A stretch of DNA of 64,000 bases from contig NZ_SMSK01000003.1 of assembly GCF_004354985.1 (NCBI RefSeq), positions 186,001-250,000 on the forward strand. Direction: 5' to 3'. Every line of letters starts with the position of its first letter. Within the stretch, counting starts at the first letter, position 1. A model generated the notes under the pieces. The model worked only from the letters and a program-made list of their open reading frames with translations. It searched no databases and was not told the DNA's origin. This stretch comes from Segetibacter sp. 3557_3 (lineage in GTDB: Bacteria; Bacteroidota; Bacteroidia; Chitinophagales; Chitinophagaceae). Positions 26,611 to 35,043 of this stretch are shown piece after piece. The translations under genes and the position numbers were made by a program.

Positions 26611-27657
26611 CTGAAAAAGACCTGGCAAAAAATAACCCATTGGGAACTCTGGCCTTTTAAGGTCATCTATGCCCCGCTTTCATTACTGTGGATATACTAT
26701 GCGATAAAGGCACGTGCATTTTGGTTTTTTTCACCGGTCAATCCAACGCTTGAATTTTCGGGCTTCGAAGGGGAAACAAAAAAGGAAATGTATGAGCAGT
26801 TTCCAAAGGAATACTACCCTAAAACACTGCACCTCACTGCTGAGCTGGACTATAACCTCGTTTGCGAAAAGGTAGCGGAGGTGGGATTTGATTATCCCTT
26901 TATTGCTAAACCGGAGGTTGGTATGCAGGGGCTGATGGTCAGGAAGATCCATAACCTGGATGAGCTAAAAACCTACCACGAACGCATACAGGCCGACTAC
27001 CTGGTACAGGCTTATCTCGACCTTCCCCTGGAATTCAGCGTATTTCACGTGCGATACCCCGGCCAGACTAAGGGTAAGGTGACGGGATTTATATTAAAAG
27101 AATACCTGCAGGTTGTTGGTGATGGTAGTACCACACTGCTCGGCCTTATTCAACAACATCCAAAGGCCCGCTACCGCGAAGACGAGATGCGGCAGATGCA
27201 TGGAGATAACCTGGACAAAGTGATTACAAAAGGAGAGGTCTTTCAGTTGAGCTTTACCGGCAACCACAACCGCGGTGCCCGCTTTATCAACCTGCACAGC
27301 GAAATTGATGAGCGACTTACTGCGGTGTTCGATACGATCAGCAATAACACCGGAGCCTTTTACTATGGCCGCTACGATTTAAAGTGTACTTCCATTGAAG
27401 ATCTTAAGGCTGGTCGGAACATCATGTTGATCGAATTCAACGGTGCAGGGGCGGAGCCCAATCACATATATGACTGTGGGATGAGTTACCTGGAAGCACT
27501 GAAAGAGATAGCGTGGCACTGGAAACAGATGTACCATATTGCAAAAATCAATCATCGCCGCGGTGTTCCATACTGGTCGTTTCAAAGAGGTAAACGGCAC
27601 CTTCAAAATGCCGCGGTTTTCTTTGAGCGAATGCGAAAGATCGACAAAGCATACTAA
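26611..27657 (+). CDS. Membrane-anchored ATP-grasp protein with non-ATG start
   Basis: An ATP-dependent ligase-fold protein, similar in layout to D-alanine:D-alanine ligase and related ATP-grasp enzymes; substrate unknown. The ATP-binding part has PFIAKPEVGMQGLMVRKI, FILKEYLQVVGDG, a KVTGFILKEY strand and the Mg-binding end MLIEFNGAGAEPNHIYD. The first ATG is at 26788, but the frame is clearly coding for 59 codons further up: LKKTWQKITHWELWPFKVIY, then a hydrophobic helix (PLSLLWIYYAIKA) and FFSPVNPTLEFSGFEG. No ATG, GTG or TTG exists in that segment before the in-frame stop at 26599; CTG at 26611 is the best candidate start. The LysE-type gene follows 62 bases downstream. Confidence 0.8.
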   Translation: MKKTWQKITHWELWPFKVIYAPLSLLWIYYAIKARAFWFFSPVNPTLEFSGFEGETKKEMYEQFPKEYYPKTLHLTAELDYNLVCEKVAEVGFDYPFIAKPEVGMQGLMVRKIHNLDELKTYHERIQADYLVQAYLDLPLEFSVFHVRYPGQTKGKVTGFILKEYLQVVGDGSTTLLGLIQQHPKARYREDEMRQMHGDNLDKVITKGEVFQLSFTGNHNRGARFINLHSEIDERLTAVFDTISNNTGAFYYGRYDLKCTSIEDLKAGRNIMLIEFNGAGAEPNHIYDCGMSYLEALKEIAWHWKQMYHIAKINHRRGVPYWSFQRGKRHLQNAAVFFERMRKIDKAY

Positions 27658-27719
27658 TGCGATTCGCTTCGGCATCAAGTTGAAATCTCGTAATTCGCTT
27701 ACATTGCAGTACAAGACGT

Positions 27720-28433
27720 ATGAAAATTATTCGCCTTTTTCTTACCGGTATGCTGGTGAGCTTCCTCGGCACGTTGCCGCTTGGAACGCTGAATATTGCT
27801 GCAATGCAAATATCTATTTCCGACGGTTATCGCCCCGCCCTTTGGTTTATTGCAGGATGCCTGCTGGTTGAGTTGATTTATGTAAGAATATCACTCGTTG
27901 CCATAGATAAGATCCGGAAACATGAGCGGATATTAAAGATGCTGGAGTGGTTTACCCTTTTCATTGTGATTGCGCTGGCCGTTTCCTCGTTTGCTGCAGC
28001 ATTGCAGCAACATGGGGAGGCAAAAAACGTGATACTGTCTAACACCATGCACCGGTTTTTCCTGGGTGCTATGATGAGCGCAATAAACCCTGTTCAGATT
28101 CCATTCTGGTTTGGTTGGAGCACCGTACTGTTTACCAAAAAGATATTGCTACCCCGCAACGATTATTACAACATATATATCGGGGGCATAGGTATTGGTA
28201 CCCTCATGGGCAACAGCCTGTTTATTTTCGGGGGTAAATGGGTAGTGACGAAGTTGGACGCAAACCAAAACAGTCTGAATTGGGTGATCGGCGGCATCTT
28301 TTCAATAACAGCCTTACTGCAAATCTGGAAGATGTATCGCCATAAAGACGCGGTGCAAAAAATTCACGATATTCCGGAAGATCAGTTGCACCCGGAAGAA
28401 AGGGCGAGGTTGCAATCACCGGAGCAGCCGTGA
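27720..28433 (+). CDS. LysE-family transporter
   Basis: A 237-aa inner-membrane protein resembling LysE/RhtB amino-acid or small-molecule exporters. The N-terminal helix carries the typical GMLVSFLGTLPLGTLNIAAM with the Pro-x-Gly-Asn-like core of the family, followed by helices near 38-58, 76-95, 105-130 (AMMSAINPVQIPFWFGW), 145-170 and 185-205. A charged tail ends in SPEQP. Same strand and close to the ATP-grasp gene, so likely co-transcribed. The substrate cannot be told from sequence. Confidence 0.82.
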   Translation: MKIIRLFLTGMLVSFLGTLPLGTLNIAAMQISISDGYRPALWFIAGCLLVELIYVRISLVAIDKIRKHERILKMLEWFTLFIVIALAVSSFAAALQQHGEAKNVILSNTMHRFFLGAMMSAINPVQIPFWFGWSTVLFTKKILLPRNDYYNIYIGGIGIGTLMGNSLFIFGGKWVVTKLDANQNSLNWVIGGIFSITALLQIWKMYRHKDAVQKIHDIPEDQLHPEERARLQSPEQP

Positions 28434-28463
28434 CTGACGACAGGTTTTTATTTTAAATGTTGT

Positions 28464-28739
28464 ATGTTAAATGTTGAATGGGGTGTTCCAATCAGCATTG
28501 AGAATTCCTTCCACAACGTAGCCGCTACAGCCAAAAGCAAAATCAACTTATTAACCAGTCAACTTATCCTTTATACCCGATACCTTAATACCCAATACCC
28601 AATACCCAATACCCAATACCCAATACCCAATACCCAATACCCAATACCCAATACCAAATACCTACTCCCACCAATCAACTTATCAACCAATCAACTTCTT
28701 AACAATTACCCAATACCTCAATACCCAACGCCCAACCCC
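28464..28739. repeat. G-free tract with a (AATACCC) heptamer array
   Basis: 28587-28655 is nine full copies of AATACCC plus a partial tenth. Around it run CAACTTATTAACCAGTC and CAATCAACTTATC words, nearly G-free on the plus strand and reaching the stop of the minus-strand Fe-S gene. On the minus strand the array reads (GGGTATT)n, four or more GGG runs spaced by four bases. It separates the convergent LysE and Fe-S genes, which lack a hairpin terminator. Confidence 0.9.
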
Positions 28740-30050
28740 TTACCCTTCCGTCCACCGGTCGCGATCGTCTGGTGATAGTTTCCATGGGGCAAAATTGTTT
28801 TCGGTATTGCTAAACATTCCGTTCCACTCTGAGGGAGCATTGCTTTCTTCCATGATCAGGTGACGCCGGAGCTGAACAATGATGTCGAGGGGATTGATAC
28901 TTACGGGGCACTCTTCCACGCAAGCCTGGCAGGTCGTGCATGCGCGCAATTCTTCTTCGGTGATGTAATCGCGCAAAAGGGTCTTGCCATCATCAGTAGG
29001 TTGTCCGTCTTTGTCGAGTTTTTTGCCGACCTCTTCCATGCGGTCGCGGGTATCCATCATAATCTTCCTCGGGTTGAGGAGCTTGCCGGTCATATTTGCA
29101 GGGCATGCAACGGTACACCTTCCGCATTCGGTACAGGTGTAGGCATCCATCAGGTTTTTCCAGGTGAGGTCCTGCACATCTTTCGCTCCAAACTTCACGG
29201 GTTGTTCGGTGCCTGCTGCAGGGGCGAGTTCAGGTTGCATGGCATACAGAACCTCGTTTTGGATCGCCGGCATATTCCTGAATTTGCCCTTCGGATCCGT
29301 GTCGGCATAATAGGTATTTGGGAAGGCCATCAAAATGTGCAGGTGCTTTGAGTAGGGCAGGTAATTCAGGAAAGCAAAAATGCCGGCAATGTGTAACCAC
29401 CAACAGGTGCGTTCTATTGCCACCAGGGTGCTTGTTCCCATACTTTCAAAAAGAGGAGCGATGAGTCCCGAGAAAAAGAATGGACCGGTTTGGGTGTAGT
29501 GTTCGCTGCCCTTGAGTTGCAAGGCATAGTCAGCCGTATTCATTGTTAAGAACAGCGACATGAGGATGATCTCGGCGATGAGGATATAGTTGGCATCGCT
29601 TCGCGGCCAGCCATCCAACTCTCGTTTCCAAAACCGTTTTAACTTCAGCACGTTTCTACGCGCAAGAAAAATGACGCAAACAACGATTACCAGCACCGCC
29701 AGGAACTCAAAACTGTTAATCAGCCAGCTGTAAAACATTCCCAATGGACCTGCGAAAATGCGGTGTGTGCCAAAGATGCCGTCAATAGCAATTTCGAGAA
29801 CTTCAACGTTAATAATGATAAATCCTGCATAGATCACAAAATGCAGTACTGCTACGAGCGGGTATTTAAACATCTTTTTTTGGCCAAGTGCCAGCAGCAC
29901 CACCCGCTTCCAGCGTTCGGCAATGGTAGATGTAGGATCGTGTTCACGGCCAAGCCTGATGTTCCTGCTGATCTCCTTAACTTTCCTGCTAAACAACCAT
30001 GTGGCAGCGCCTGCCAGCAAAACAAAAAGAACCTGCTGAAGAACAAGCAT
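28740..30050 (-). CDS. Membrane Fe-S oxidoreductase with two 4Fe-4S clusters
   Basis: A 436-aa membrane electron carrier of the heterodisulfide-reductase/NarI-like group. The N-terminal half has about six hydrophobic helices (residues ~1-20, 50-80, 100-130, 150-172, 210-230) with histidines that may ligate heme. The C-terminal half carries two ferredoxin motifs, CTECGRCTVACPAN and CTTCQACVEECPVS, facing the cytosol. It is the expected partner of the CCG-domain protein at 25507-26286; the two are usually neighbours in Bacteroidota, but here 2.4 kb with two opposite-strand genes lies between them. The 3' end abuts the heptamer repeat tract. TACCTTGC at ~30069 is a near-match to a -7 box. Confidence 0.87.
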   Translation of the reverse strand: MLVLQQVLFVLLAGAATWLFSRKVKEISRNIRLGREHDPTSTIAERWKRVVLLALGQKKMFKYPLVAVLHFVIYAGFIIINVEVLEIAIDGIFGTHRIFAGPLGMFYSWLINSFEFLAVLVIVVCVIFLARRNVLKLKRFWKRELDGWPRSDANYILIAEIILMSLFLTMNTADYALQLKGSEHYTQTGPFFFSGLIAPLFESMGTSTLVAIERTCWWLHIAGIFAFLNYLPYSKHLHILMAFPNTYYADTDPKGKFRNMPAIQNEVLYAMQPELAPAAGTEQPVKFGAKDVQDLTWKNLMDAYTCTECGRCTVACPANMTGKLLNPRKIMMDTRDRMEEVGKKLDKDGQPTDDGKTLLRDYITEEELRACTTCQACVEECPVSINPLDIIVQLRRHLIMEESNAPSEWNGMFSNTENNFAPWKLSPDDRDRWTEG

Positions 30051-30226
30051 ACGATTAGATTATACCCGCAAGGTAGCATTTGAAACGACAATCCTGTGCC
30101 GGTGTAAACGGCTTTAAGTTTTTACCTGAAACCGGCATGCAGGTTTTCCCCTTTTTGCGGGGCAGCTCACAAATCATTTATAGAGGGTGCCCGTTTTATA
30201 CTATTTTGCGAGGCCGAAATATAGCC

Positions 30227-30727
30227 ATGAGTCAAAAAATTTGTATCCTCACGAAAGACGTTGCCGAACGAAAAATGAGCCGGATGGCACTTGAGATAGC
30301 TGAACAGCTGAGCGGCGATCCAACCCCATTGGTGCTCATTGGCATACGGGAAAATGGGATGGTGATTGCCGAGATGATCTCCCGCTTATTAAAACCCTAC
30401 CTCGACACGGAGATACGTATTGTTGCCTGCAGCATTAACAAAGTAAGTGCGGCTGAAGTAACGTATGAAGGCAATATGGACTTTAACAACGTAAACGTGA
30501 TTGTTGTAGATGACGTAATCAACAGCGGAAGAACGCTGCTGTATGCACTTAAGCCACTACTGGAAACATTCCCCAGGCGCATCCAGATCCTTTCTCTTGT
30601 GGAACGTATGCATACCAGTTTCCCCATTAAAACTGATTTTGTTGGCCTGTCTGTTGCCACTACACTGCTCGACCACATTCAGGTAGAAGTGCAGGATGGT
30701 GCGGTGCAGGGCGCTTATTTAGTTTGA
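30227..30727 (+). CDS. pyrR: Phosphoribosyltransferase (PyrR type)
   Basis: A 166-aa type I phosphoribosyltransferase fold. The PRPP-binding loop VNVIVVDDVINSGRTLLYAL is intact, and the N-terminal IGIRENGMVIAEMI segment plus the C-terminal VERMHTSFPIKTDFVG fit the PyrR group (uracil phosphoribosyltransferase and, in some bacteria, a pyrimidine-responsive RNA-binding regulator). I chose the ATG at 30227 (MSQKICILTK); the open frame upstream has no ATG and lies in intergenic sequence. A TACTATTTTG box about 30 bases upstream is close to a -7 element. No pyr genes are adjacent, so a regulatory role is uncertain. Confidence 0.82.
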   Translation: MSQKICILTKDVAERKMSRMALEIAEQLSGDPTPLVLIGIRENGMVIAEMISRLLKPYLDTEIRIVACSINKVSAAEVTYEGNMDFNNVNVIVVDDVINSGRTLLYALKPLLETFPRRIQILSLVERMHTSFPIKTDFVGLSVATTLLDHIQVEVQDGAVQGAYLV

Positions 30728-30945
30728 TGGCAATAGCGAATTGCGGATTGCGGATTGGCGGATTGTGGAGCAGAAAACTTGTGGGCAAGTAAATATTGGT
30801 ACATCTGCACTGCATTACCGTAAGGCGAAAGGCCCTTGCATCGAAGAAATCGGCATGACTGGACATTGCGTACTCAGGGAGGATAGATATTTACTCTTCA
30901 GACAACCAGTAATCCGTTATTCGATAATCCGGAATCCGCAAATCA
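30728..30945. repeat. ~215-bp segment bounded by inverted 'gcggatt' repeats
   Basis: 30731-30766 carries AGCGAATTGCGGATTGCGGA and 30907-30948 carries the reverse complement of the same word family (AATCCGTTATTCGATAATCC). The segment fills the gap between convergent pyrR and DUF2279 genes. No hairpin terminator with a T-run is seen. Confidence 0.6.
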
Positions 30946-31968
30946 CTAAAAATGTATCCAATTCCAGCTGACCCGGTTGTTGGAGAACTCGAGGGAAGGG
31001 GTTGGGAATTTAAGCACATTGAGCGCGCCGAGTGCAAGTCGTAAAGCTTTGCTGTTCGTCCTGATCTTCCTGAGGTCAACATCGGGCGCGAGAAACCATT
31101 GACGATATCGCCTGACGTCGCGGCGATTGAAGATCAGGTTGCCGTGATCGTCGGAAGCAACATTATCCTTTGCACCGAACAGGCCCTCGGCTCCATAACC
31201 GCCTGCAATATTCAGCCAGGCTGGCAGGTTACTACCGGGAAAAAATGACCTTAGGTTTGCGCTGAGCCAATAGGTTTGGCCGTTATAATCTTTTAGAAAG
31301 CGCTCATATATCCGCTCGCCATACATGATGTTTGACTGCGCATTCAGGTCCTTACTGCGGTAACTTTTGTGGTGAAAAGAGAATTTCGGCTGAAGCCGCT
31401 GTTCATCCCACTTAAGTTCCTGCGCGATAAGCAGGCCACTTCCGGCAATATTCGCCGCAAAGTCGCCCCAGCTCCAGCCCCAACCAGCGCTGAAGCCGTC
31501 CAGTACCTCAATGGCGGTTTGGTAGGCTGCACCGCTGAGCCCGCCCAACCAGATGCGTTTATTTCGGCTCACCCCGGTCCACCGCCACGTTTCCATAGAA
31601 GCATAGCTCCAGGCATAGGCACTGTAGGCATGACCAACTTTATCCACCTGCAGCCATTCGCGGTTGTCGTTGAATGTATGAAAAGATGTTTGCGGGTATT
31701 GACTGTACCATGCAGCGTATAAACCGACCATACTGAGGCTATAGCCGGCAATATTGCCTGCAGCAACCAGTTTCACCCGGTTGCGGTTGTATTCGTAATG
31801 AAGTGGTTTAAGGGACGCAAGGGCCGCCTGTCCTAGCACGGGCGCTATCGTGTCCTCCTGCAGAATAATATCCACGCTATCCTGTAACGGTATCGTATCC
31901 TGCACTTGCTGTGAAAAACCAGCCAATTGTACCCATAACGCCAGAAGAAGTAAGTAGTGATTTTTCAT
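30946..31968 (-). CDS. DUF2279 family exported protein
   Basis: A ~340-aa envelope protein, function unknown. An N-terminal signal (MKNHYLLLLALWVQLAGFSQ) is cleaved near FSQQ. The mature part has the DUF2279 signature of VDKVGHAYSAYAWSYASMETWRWTG followed by GGLSGAAYQTAIEVLDGFSAGWGWSWGDFAANIAG, with conserved His, Asp and Trp residues and a likely membrane-associated helix. The second Met gives a better signal peptide than the first (31980). The protein converges on pyrR. The C-terminal half is strand-rich and could sit in the outer membrane. Confidence 0.8.
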   Translation of the reverse strand: MKNHYLLLLALWVQLAGFSQQVQDTIPLQDSVDIILQEDTIAPVLGQAALASLKPLHYEYNRNRVKLVAAGNIAGYSLSMVGLYAAWYSQYPQTSFHTFNDNREWLQVDKVGHAYSAYAWSYASMETWRWTGVSRNKRIWLGGLSGAAYQTAIEVLDGFSAGWGWSWGDFAANIAGSGLLIAQELKWDEQRLQPKFSFHHKSYRSKDLNAQSNIMYGERIYERFLKDYNGQTYWLSANLRSFFPGSNLPAWLNIAGGYGAEGLFGAKDNVASDDHGNLIFNRRDVRRYRQWFLAPDVDLRKIRTNSKALRLALGALNVLKFPTPSLEFSNNRVSWNWIHF

Positions 31969-31980
31969 TTCGATGTTCAA

Positions 31981-32306
31981 ACCTAGGTGAAATTTGCAGG
32001 TAAATAACGTTTAGCAGGTGAATGTGGTTTTACTTAAGAAAACTTTAGATCACCATAGGGCATAGCCAACTGGTGGTCGAAGCCTGTAGCCGGAAATCCT
32101 GCAGGTCTGGTAGTTCGGGCCTGAACAGGGCCGCAGCGCTTAACGGAACCGGGCAGCGGAAAGGTCGTGCAAGGAGATTTCGTTGACCCGGCGCTCGCAA
32201 CCGAACCGATTACTTTTGTTGGTCAAACACATATAAAACTTTTCGACTGCGGTTTATCTATGGTATTTTATGCTTAAAATTGCCAGCCGTAAAAAGTCGA
32301 TGTGCG
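31981..32306. other. Intergenic region before the phosphohexomutase gene
   Basis: No gene found. A GC-rich stretch (32080-32200) is not recognised. It contains the -7 box listed at 32211-32218 and leads into the dispersed element copy D. Confidence 0.45.
32211..32218 (+). promoter_or_regulatory. Candidate -7 box upstream of the phosphohexomutase
   Basis: TACTTTTG matches TAnnTTTG. It would give a leader of about 170 bases that includes dispersed element copy D. No good -33 TTG at usual spacing was found. Confidence 0.35.
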
Positions 32307-32385
32307 TACTGCCGTCAAAGTGATTGCGACGCAACGATGATCCATCGGAGTTACCATCGCCGGTATCAAAAATATTCACCAAAAA
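32307..32385 (-). repeat. Dispersed T6GG element, copy D
   Basis: On the minus strand it reads TTTTTGGTGAATATTTTTG, a middle part, then GATCATCGTTGCGTCGCAATC and CTTTGACGGCAG. It overlaps the 5' end of the open frame, which explains the spurious extension MRRNDDPSEL seen before the true start at 32396. Confidence 0.6.
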
Positions 32386-32395
32386 CGCCACCAAA

Positions 32396-34117
32396 ATGGA
32401 TGCTGCCATTCAGGAAAAAGTAAACGTCTGGTTAAACGGAAACTACGACCAGGACACCAAAGACCAAATTAAAGCAATAGAAAACTCCGACGAGCTAGCC
32501 GATAGCTTTTACCGGAACCTTGAGTTCGGCACAGGCGGTTTACGTGGAATTATGGGAGTCGGCACCAACCGGATGAACAGATACACCGTTGGTATGGCAA
32601 CGCAGGGATTTGCCAACTACCTGAAGAAAACCTATGGTGAGAGTGAAATTAAGGTGGCTATTGCACACGATTGCCGGAATAACAGCCGGTTTTTCGCGGA
32701 GACAACTGCGCATGTGTTTGCTGCAAATGGTATAAAAGTTTACCTTTTTGAAGCGTTGCGACCCACGCCGGAGCTTTCTTTTACGATACGGCATCTTGGT
32801 TGTCATGCGGGCGTAGTATGTACCGCGTCGCACAATCCTAAAGAGTATAACGGCTACAAGGCCTATTGGAATGATGGTGGACAACTGGTGCCGCCACATG
32901 ACAAAAATGTGATACAAGAGGTTGATGCAATCACCAGTGTTGATAAGGTGATCTGGACTGGCGGCGACGAGAACATTTCGATTCTCGGGAAAGGTATGGA
33001 CGACACTTATATTGACATGGTAAAGGACCTGAGTGTTTACCCTGAAGTAATTGAAAAGCAGAAAGACCTTAAGATCGTTTATACCTCCATACACGGCACA
33101 GGAATTACGCTGGTACCCCAGGTTTTGGAAAGATTTGGCTTTACCAATGTGCATATTGTAGAAGAGCAGGCCACCCCGGATGGAAACTTTCCAACTGTGG
33201 TGTACCCAAATCCTGAGGAGAGTGAAGCGATGAGCATTGGCTTAAACCAGGCCAAAAAGATTGACGCCGACATCTTGCTCGGCACCGACCCGGACAGTGA
33301 CCGGGTAGGCATTGGCGTGAAGGATCATAAGGGTAATTGGGTACTCATGAATGGCAACCAAACGGCAGTACTTGCTTTTAATTATATGATTGAAGCAAGA
33401 AAAGCAAAGGGGATCAATCAACCGAACGATATGGTGGTAAAAACCATTGTAACTACGGAGATGATTGATGCCATAGCAAAGGCCTATGAAGTAAATTGCT
33501 ATAATGTACTTACCGGCTTTAAGTGGATCGCCGAGTTGATTAAAGAGAAAGAAGGAGAGGAAAACTATGTTATTGGGGGTGAAGAGAGTTATGGATTGAT
33601 GGCCGGTGACAAGGTCCGCGACAAAGACGCAATATCTGCTGTAGCCTTGTTGTGCGAAATGGCTGCATATGAAAAGGATAAAGGCCGCTCGCTCTTTGAA
33701 AAAATGATTGATCTGTACATCCAGTTCGGGTTTTACAAAGAGGGCCTGATTTCAATTACCAAGAAGGGCATGCGCGGCCAGGAAGAGATTGCTGAGATGA
33801 TGCAGCAATATCGCCTGCAACCACCGGCAACCATCAACGGGTCGCAAGTGGTTCAACTACTCGATTACCAATTACAAAACGGCACTAATCTTATTACCAA
33901 AGAGTCGTGGGACATTAACCTGCCTAAGAGCAATGTATTGCAGTTTATACTTGCCGATGGGTCTAAGATTTCGGCACGCCCAAGTGGAACAGAACCAAAG
34001 ATCAAATTTTACTTTAGTGTTCATGAACCCCTTGGCAGCCTCGAAGAATTCGAGACCGTTGAAGCCAGCCTCGATCAGAAAATTCAATCCATTATCACTG
34101 ATATGAAGCTAAAGTAG
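32396..34117 (+). CDS. Phosphoglucomutase/phosphomannomutase (alpha-D-phosphohexomutase)
   Basis: Interconverts hexose-1- and hexose-6-phosphates in the cytosol, feeding glycolysis and sugar-nucleotide synthesis. All four family signatures are visible in the 573-aa product: the phosphoserine loop VCTASHNPKEYNGYK (Ser about residue 145), the Mg loop GTDPDSDRVG (~298), the sugar-specificity loop GGEESYG and the phosphate-binding RPSGTEPKIKFY (~528). GGEESYG fits the PGM2-like group. The ATG at 32396 (MDAAIQEKVNVW) is preferred because the longer frame starts inside a dispersed repeat. A strong terminator follows at 34209. Confidence 0.95.
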   Translation: MDAAIQEKVNVWLNGNYDQDTKDQIKAIENSDELADSFYRNLEFGTGGLRGIMGVGTNRMNRYTVGMATQGFANYLKKTYGESEIKVAIAHDCRNNSRFFAETTAHVFAANGIKVYLFEALRPTPELSFTIRHLGCHAGVVCTASHNPKEYNGYKAYWNDGGQLVPPHDKNVIQEVDAITSVDKVIWTGGDENISILGKGMDDTYIDMVKDLSVYPEVIEKQKDLKIVYTSIHGTGITLVPQVLERFGFTNVHIVEEQATPDGNFPTVVYPNPEESEAMSIGLNQAKKIDADILLGTDPDSDRVGIGVKDHKGNWVLMNGNQTAVLAFNYMIEARKAKGINQPNDMVVKTIVTTEMIDAIAKAYEVNCYNVLTGFKWIAELIKEKEGEENYVIGGEESYGLMAGDKVRDKDAISAVALLCEMAAYEKDKGRSLFEKMIDLYIQFGFYKEGLISITKKGMRGQEEIAEMMQQYRLQPPATINGSQVVQLLDYQLQNGTNLITKESWDINLPKSNVLQFILADGSKISARPSGTEPKIKFYFSVHEPLGSLEEFETVEASLDQKIQSIITDMKLK

Positions 34118-34208
34118 TTTGTTGCGTGTGCGCCTTATTCGACTTAAAACAAAGTCATTAAAGCGGTAACTGCAAACAATACCTCTACATACCCATTTGT
34201 TGATATCT

Positions 34209-34240
34209 AAAGCGCCTGGAAATCTTTTCTCAGGCGCTTT
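34209..34240 (+). terminator. Terminator of the phosphohexomutase gene
   Basis: AAAGCGCCTG (34209-34218) pairs with CAGGCGCTTT (34231-34240) around a 12-base loop. It lies 92 bases after the mutase stop and inside the over-long open frame of the next gene, so it also argues for that gene's later start. Confidence 0.8.
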
Positions 34241-34286
34241 GTATTACTGTGATTTAAGGTTGCGCTTTATTACTTTAGTAGCTGCA

Positions 34287-34943
34287 ATGAGAAAGTACGA
34301 AGATACATACCAGCACAAGGGAATGCGGATGAGGTTGGTGAACCTGCTAAGAGAAAAAGGGATTACAGATGAAAGGGTATTAGAAGCCATAAAACATATT
34401 CCGCGCCACTACTTCCTCGACTCTGCGTTTGATAAAATTGCCTACGAGGACCGGGCATTCCCGATTGCTGCCGGTCAAACCATTTCGCAACCCTATACGG
34501 TTGCATACCAGACCCAGTTGCTTGAGGTGAAGCCCTTTGATAAGGTGTTGGAAATTGGAACAGGGAGCATATACCAGGCCACTGTAATCGCCGAAATGGG
34601 AGCTACCATTTATACGATTGAACGACAGCGAAAACTATTTGAACACAACAAAGATTTTGTGTTTAGAAATAAGTACCCCAATATCAAATTCTTTTATGGG
34701 GATGGTTTCGAGGGATTACCCACCTATGCTCCGTTTGACAAGGTGATTATTACTGCGGCGGCGCCTTTTGTACCACCAAAGCTTATTGCACAATTAAAAA
34801 TTGGCGGAAAAATGGTGATACCTGTTGATGAAGGAAAACACCAGCGAATGCTGAGAATAACCAAAGAGGCGGACGGCGGCACTACCGAGGAAGGTTTTGA
34901 TAACTTCTCTTTTGTGCCGATGCTGAAAGGAAAAAACGGCTGA
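34287..34943 (+). CDS. pcm: Protein-L-isoaspartate O-methyltransferase
   Basis: Uses S-adenosylmethionine to methylate L-isoaspartyl residues in damaged proteins, starting their repair. The 218-aa product has RHYFLDSAFDKIAYEDRAFPI, the family-specific GQTISQPYTVAYQTQLLEV and the SAM-binding motif region KVLEIGTGSIYQATVIAE, then DKVIITAAAPFVPPKLIAQL. The usual motif is EIGTGSGYQ; here the third glycine is Ile, an unusual change in the cofactor loop. The ATG at 34287 (MRKYEDTYQHKGMRMRL) is used; TACTTTAG at 34271 resembles a -7 box, and the upstream frame contains a terminator. Confidence 0.92.
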   Translation: MRKYEDTYQHKGMRMRLVNLLREKGITDERVLEAIKHIPRHYFLDSAFDKIAYEDRAFPIAAGQTISQPYTVAYQTQLLEVKPFDKVLEIGTGSIYQATVIAEMGATIYTIERQRKLFEHNKDFVFRNKYPNIKFFYGDGFEGLPTYAPFDKVIITAAAPFVPPKLIAQLKIGGKMVIPVDEGKHQRMLRITKEADGGTTEEGFDNFSFVPMLKGKNG

Positions 34944-34987
34944 TGTATTAGTCGCTTATAACATTAACCATAGTGTTCTTAAATAAA

Positions 34988-35015
34988 AAGGCCGCCTTCG
35001 ATTGAAGGCGGCCTT
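34988..35015. terminator. Bidirectional terminator between pcm and receptor gene
   Basis: AAGGCCGCCTTC (34988-34999) and GAAGGCGGCCTT (35004-35015) form a 12-bp stem with a four-base loop between two convergent genes. A-runs before and T-rich bases after allow it to act in both directions. Confidence 0.85.
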
Positions 35016-35043
35016 GTTTGTATTGTGGTGCTGTTAACAGTAA

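Noticed and set aside
28587-28655. True telomere of a linear replicon
   Set aside because: The heptamer array is internal, short and flanked by ordinary genes on both sides.
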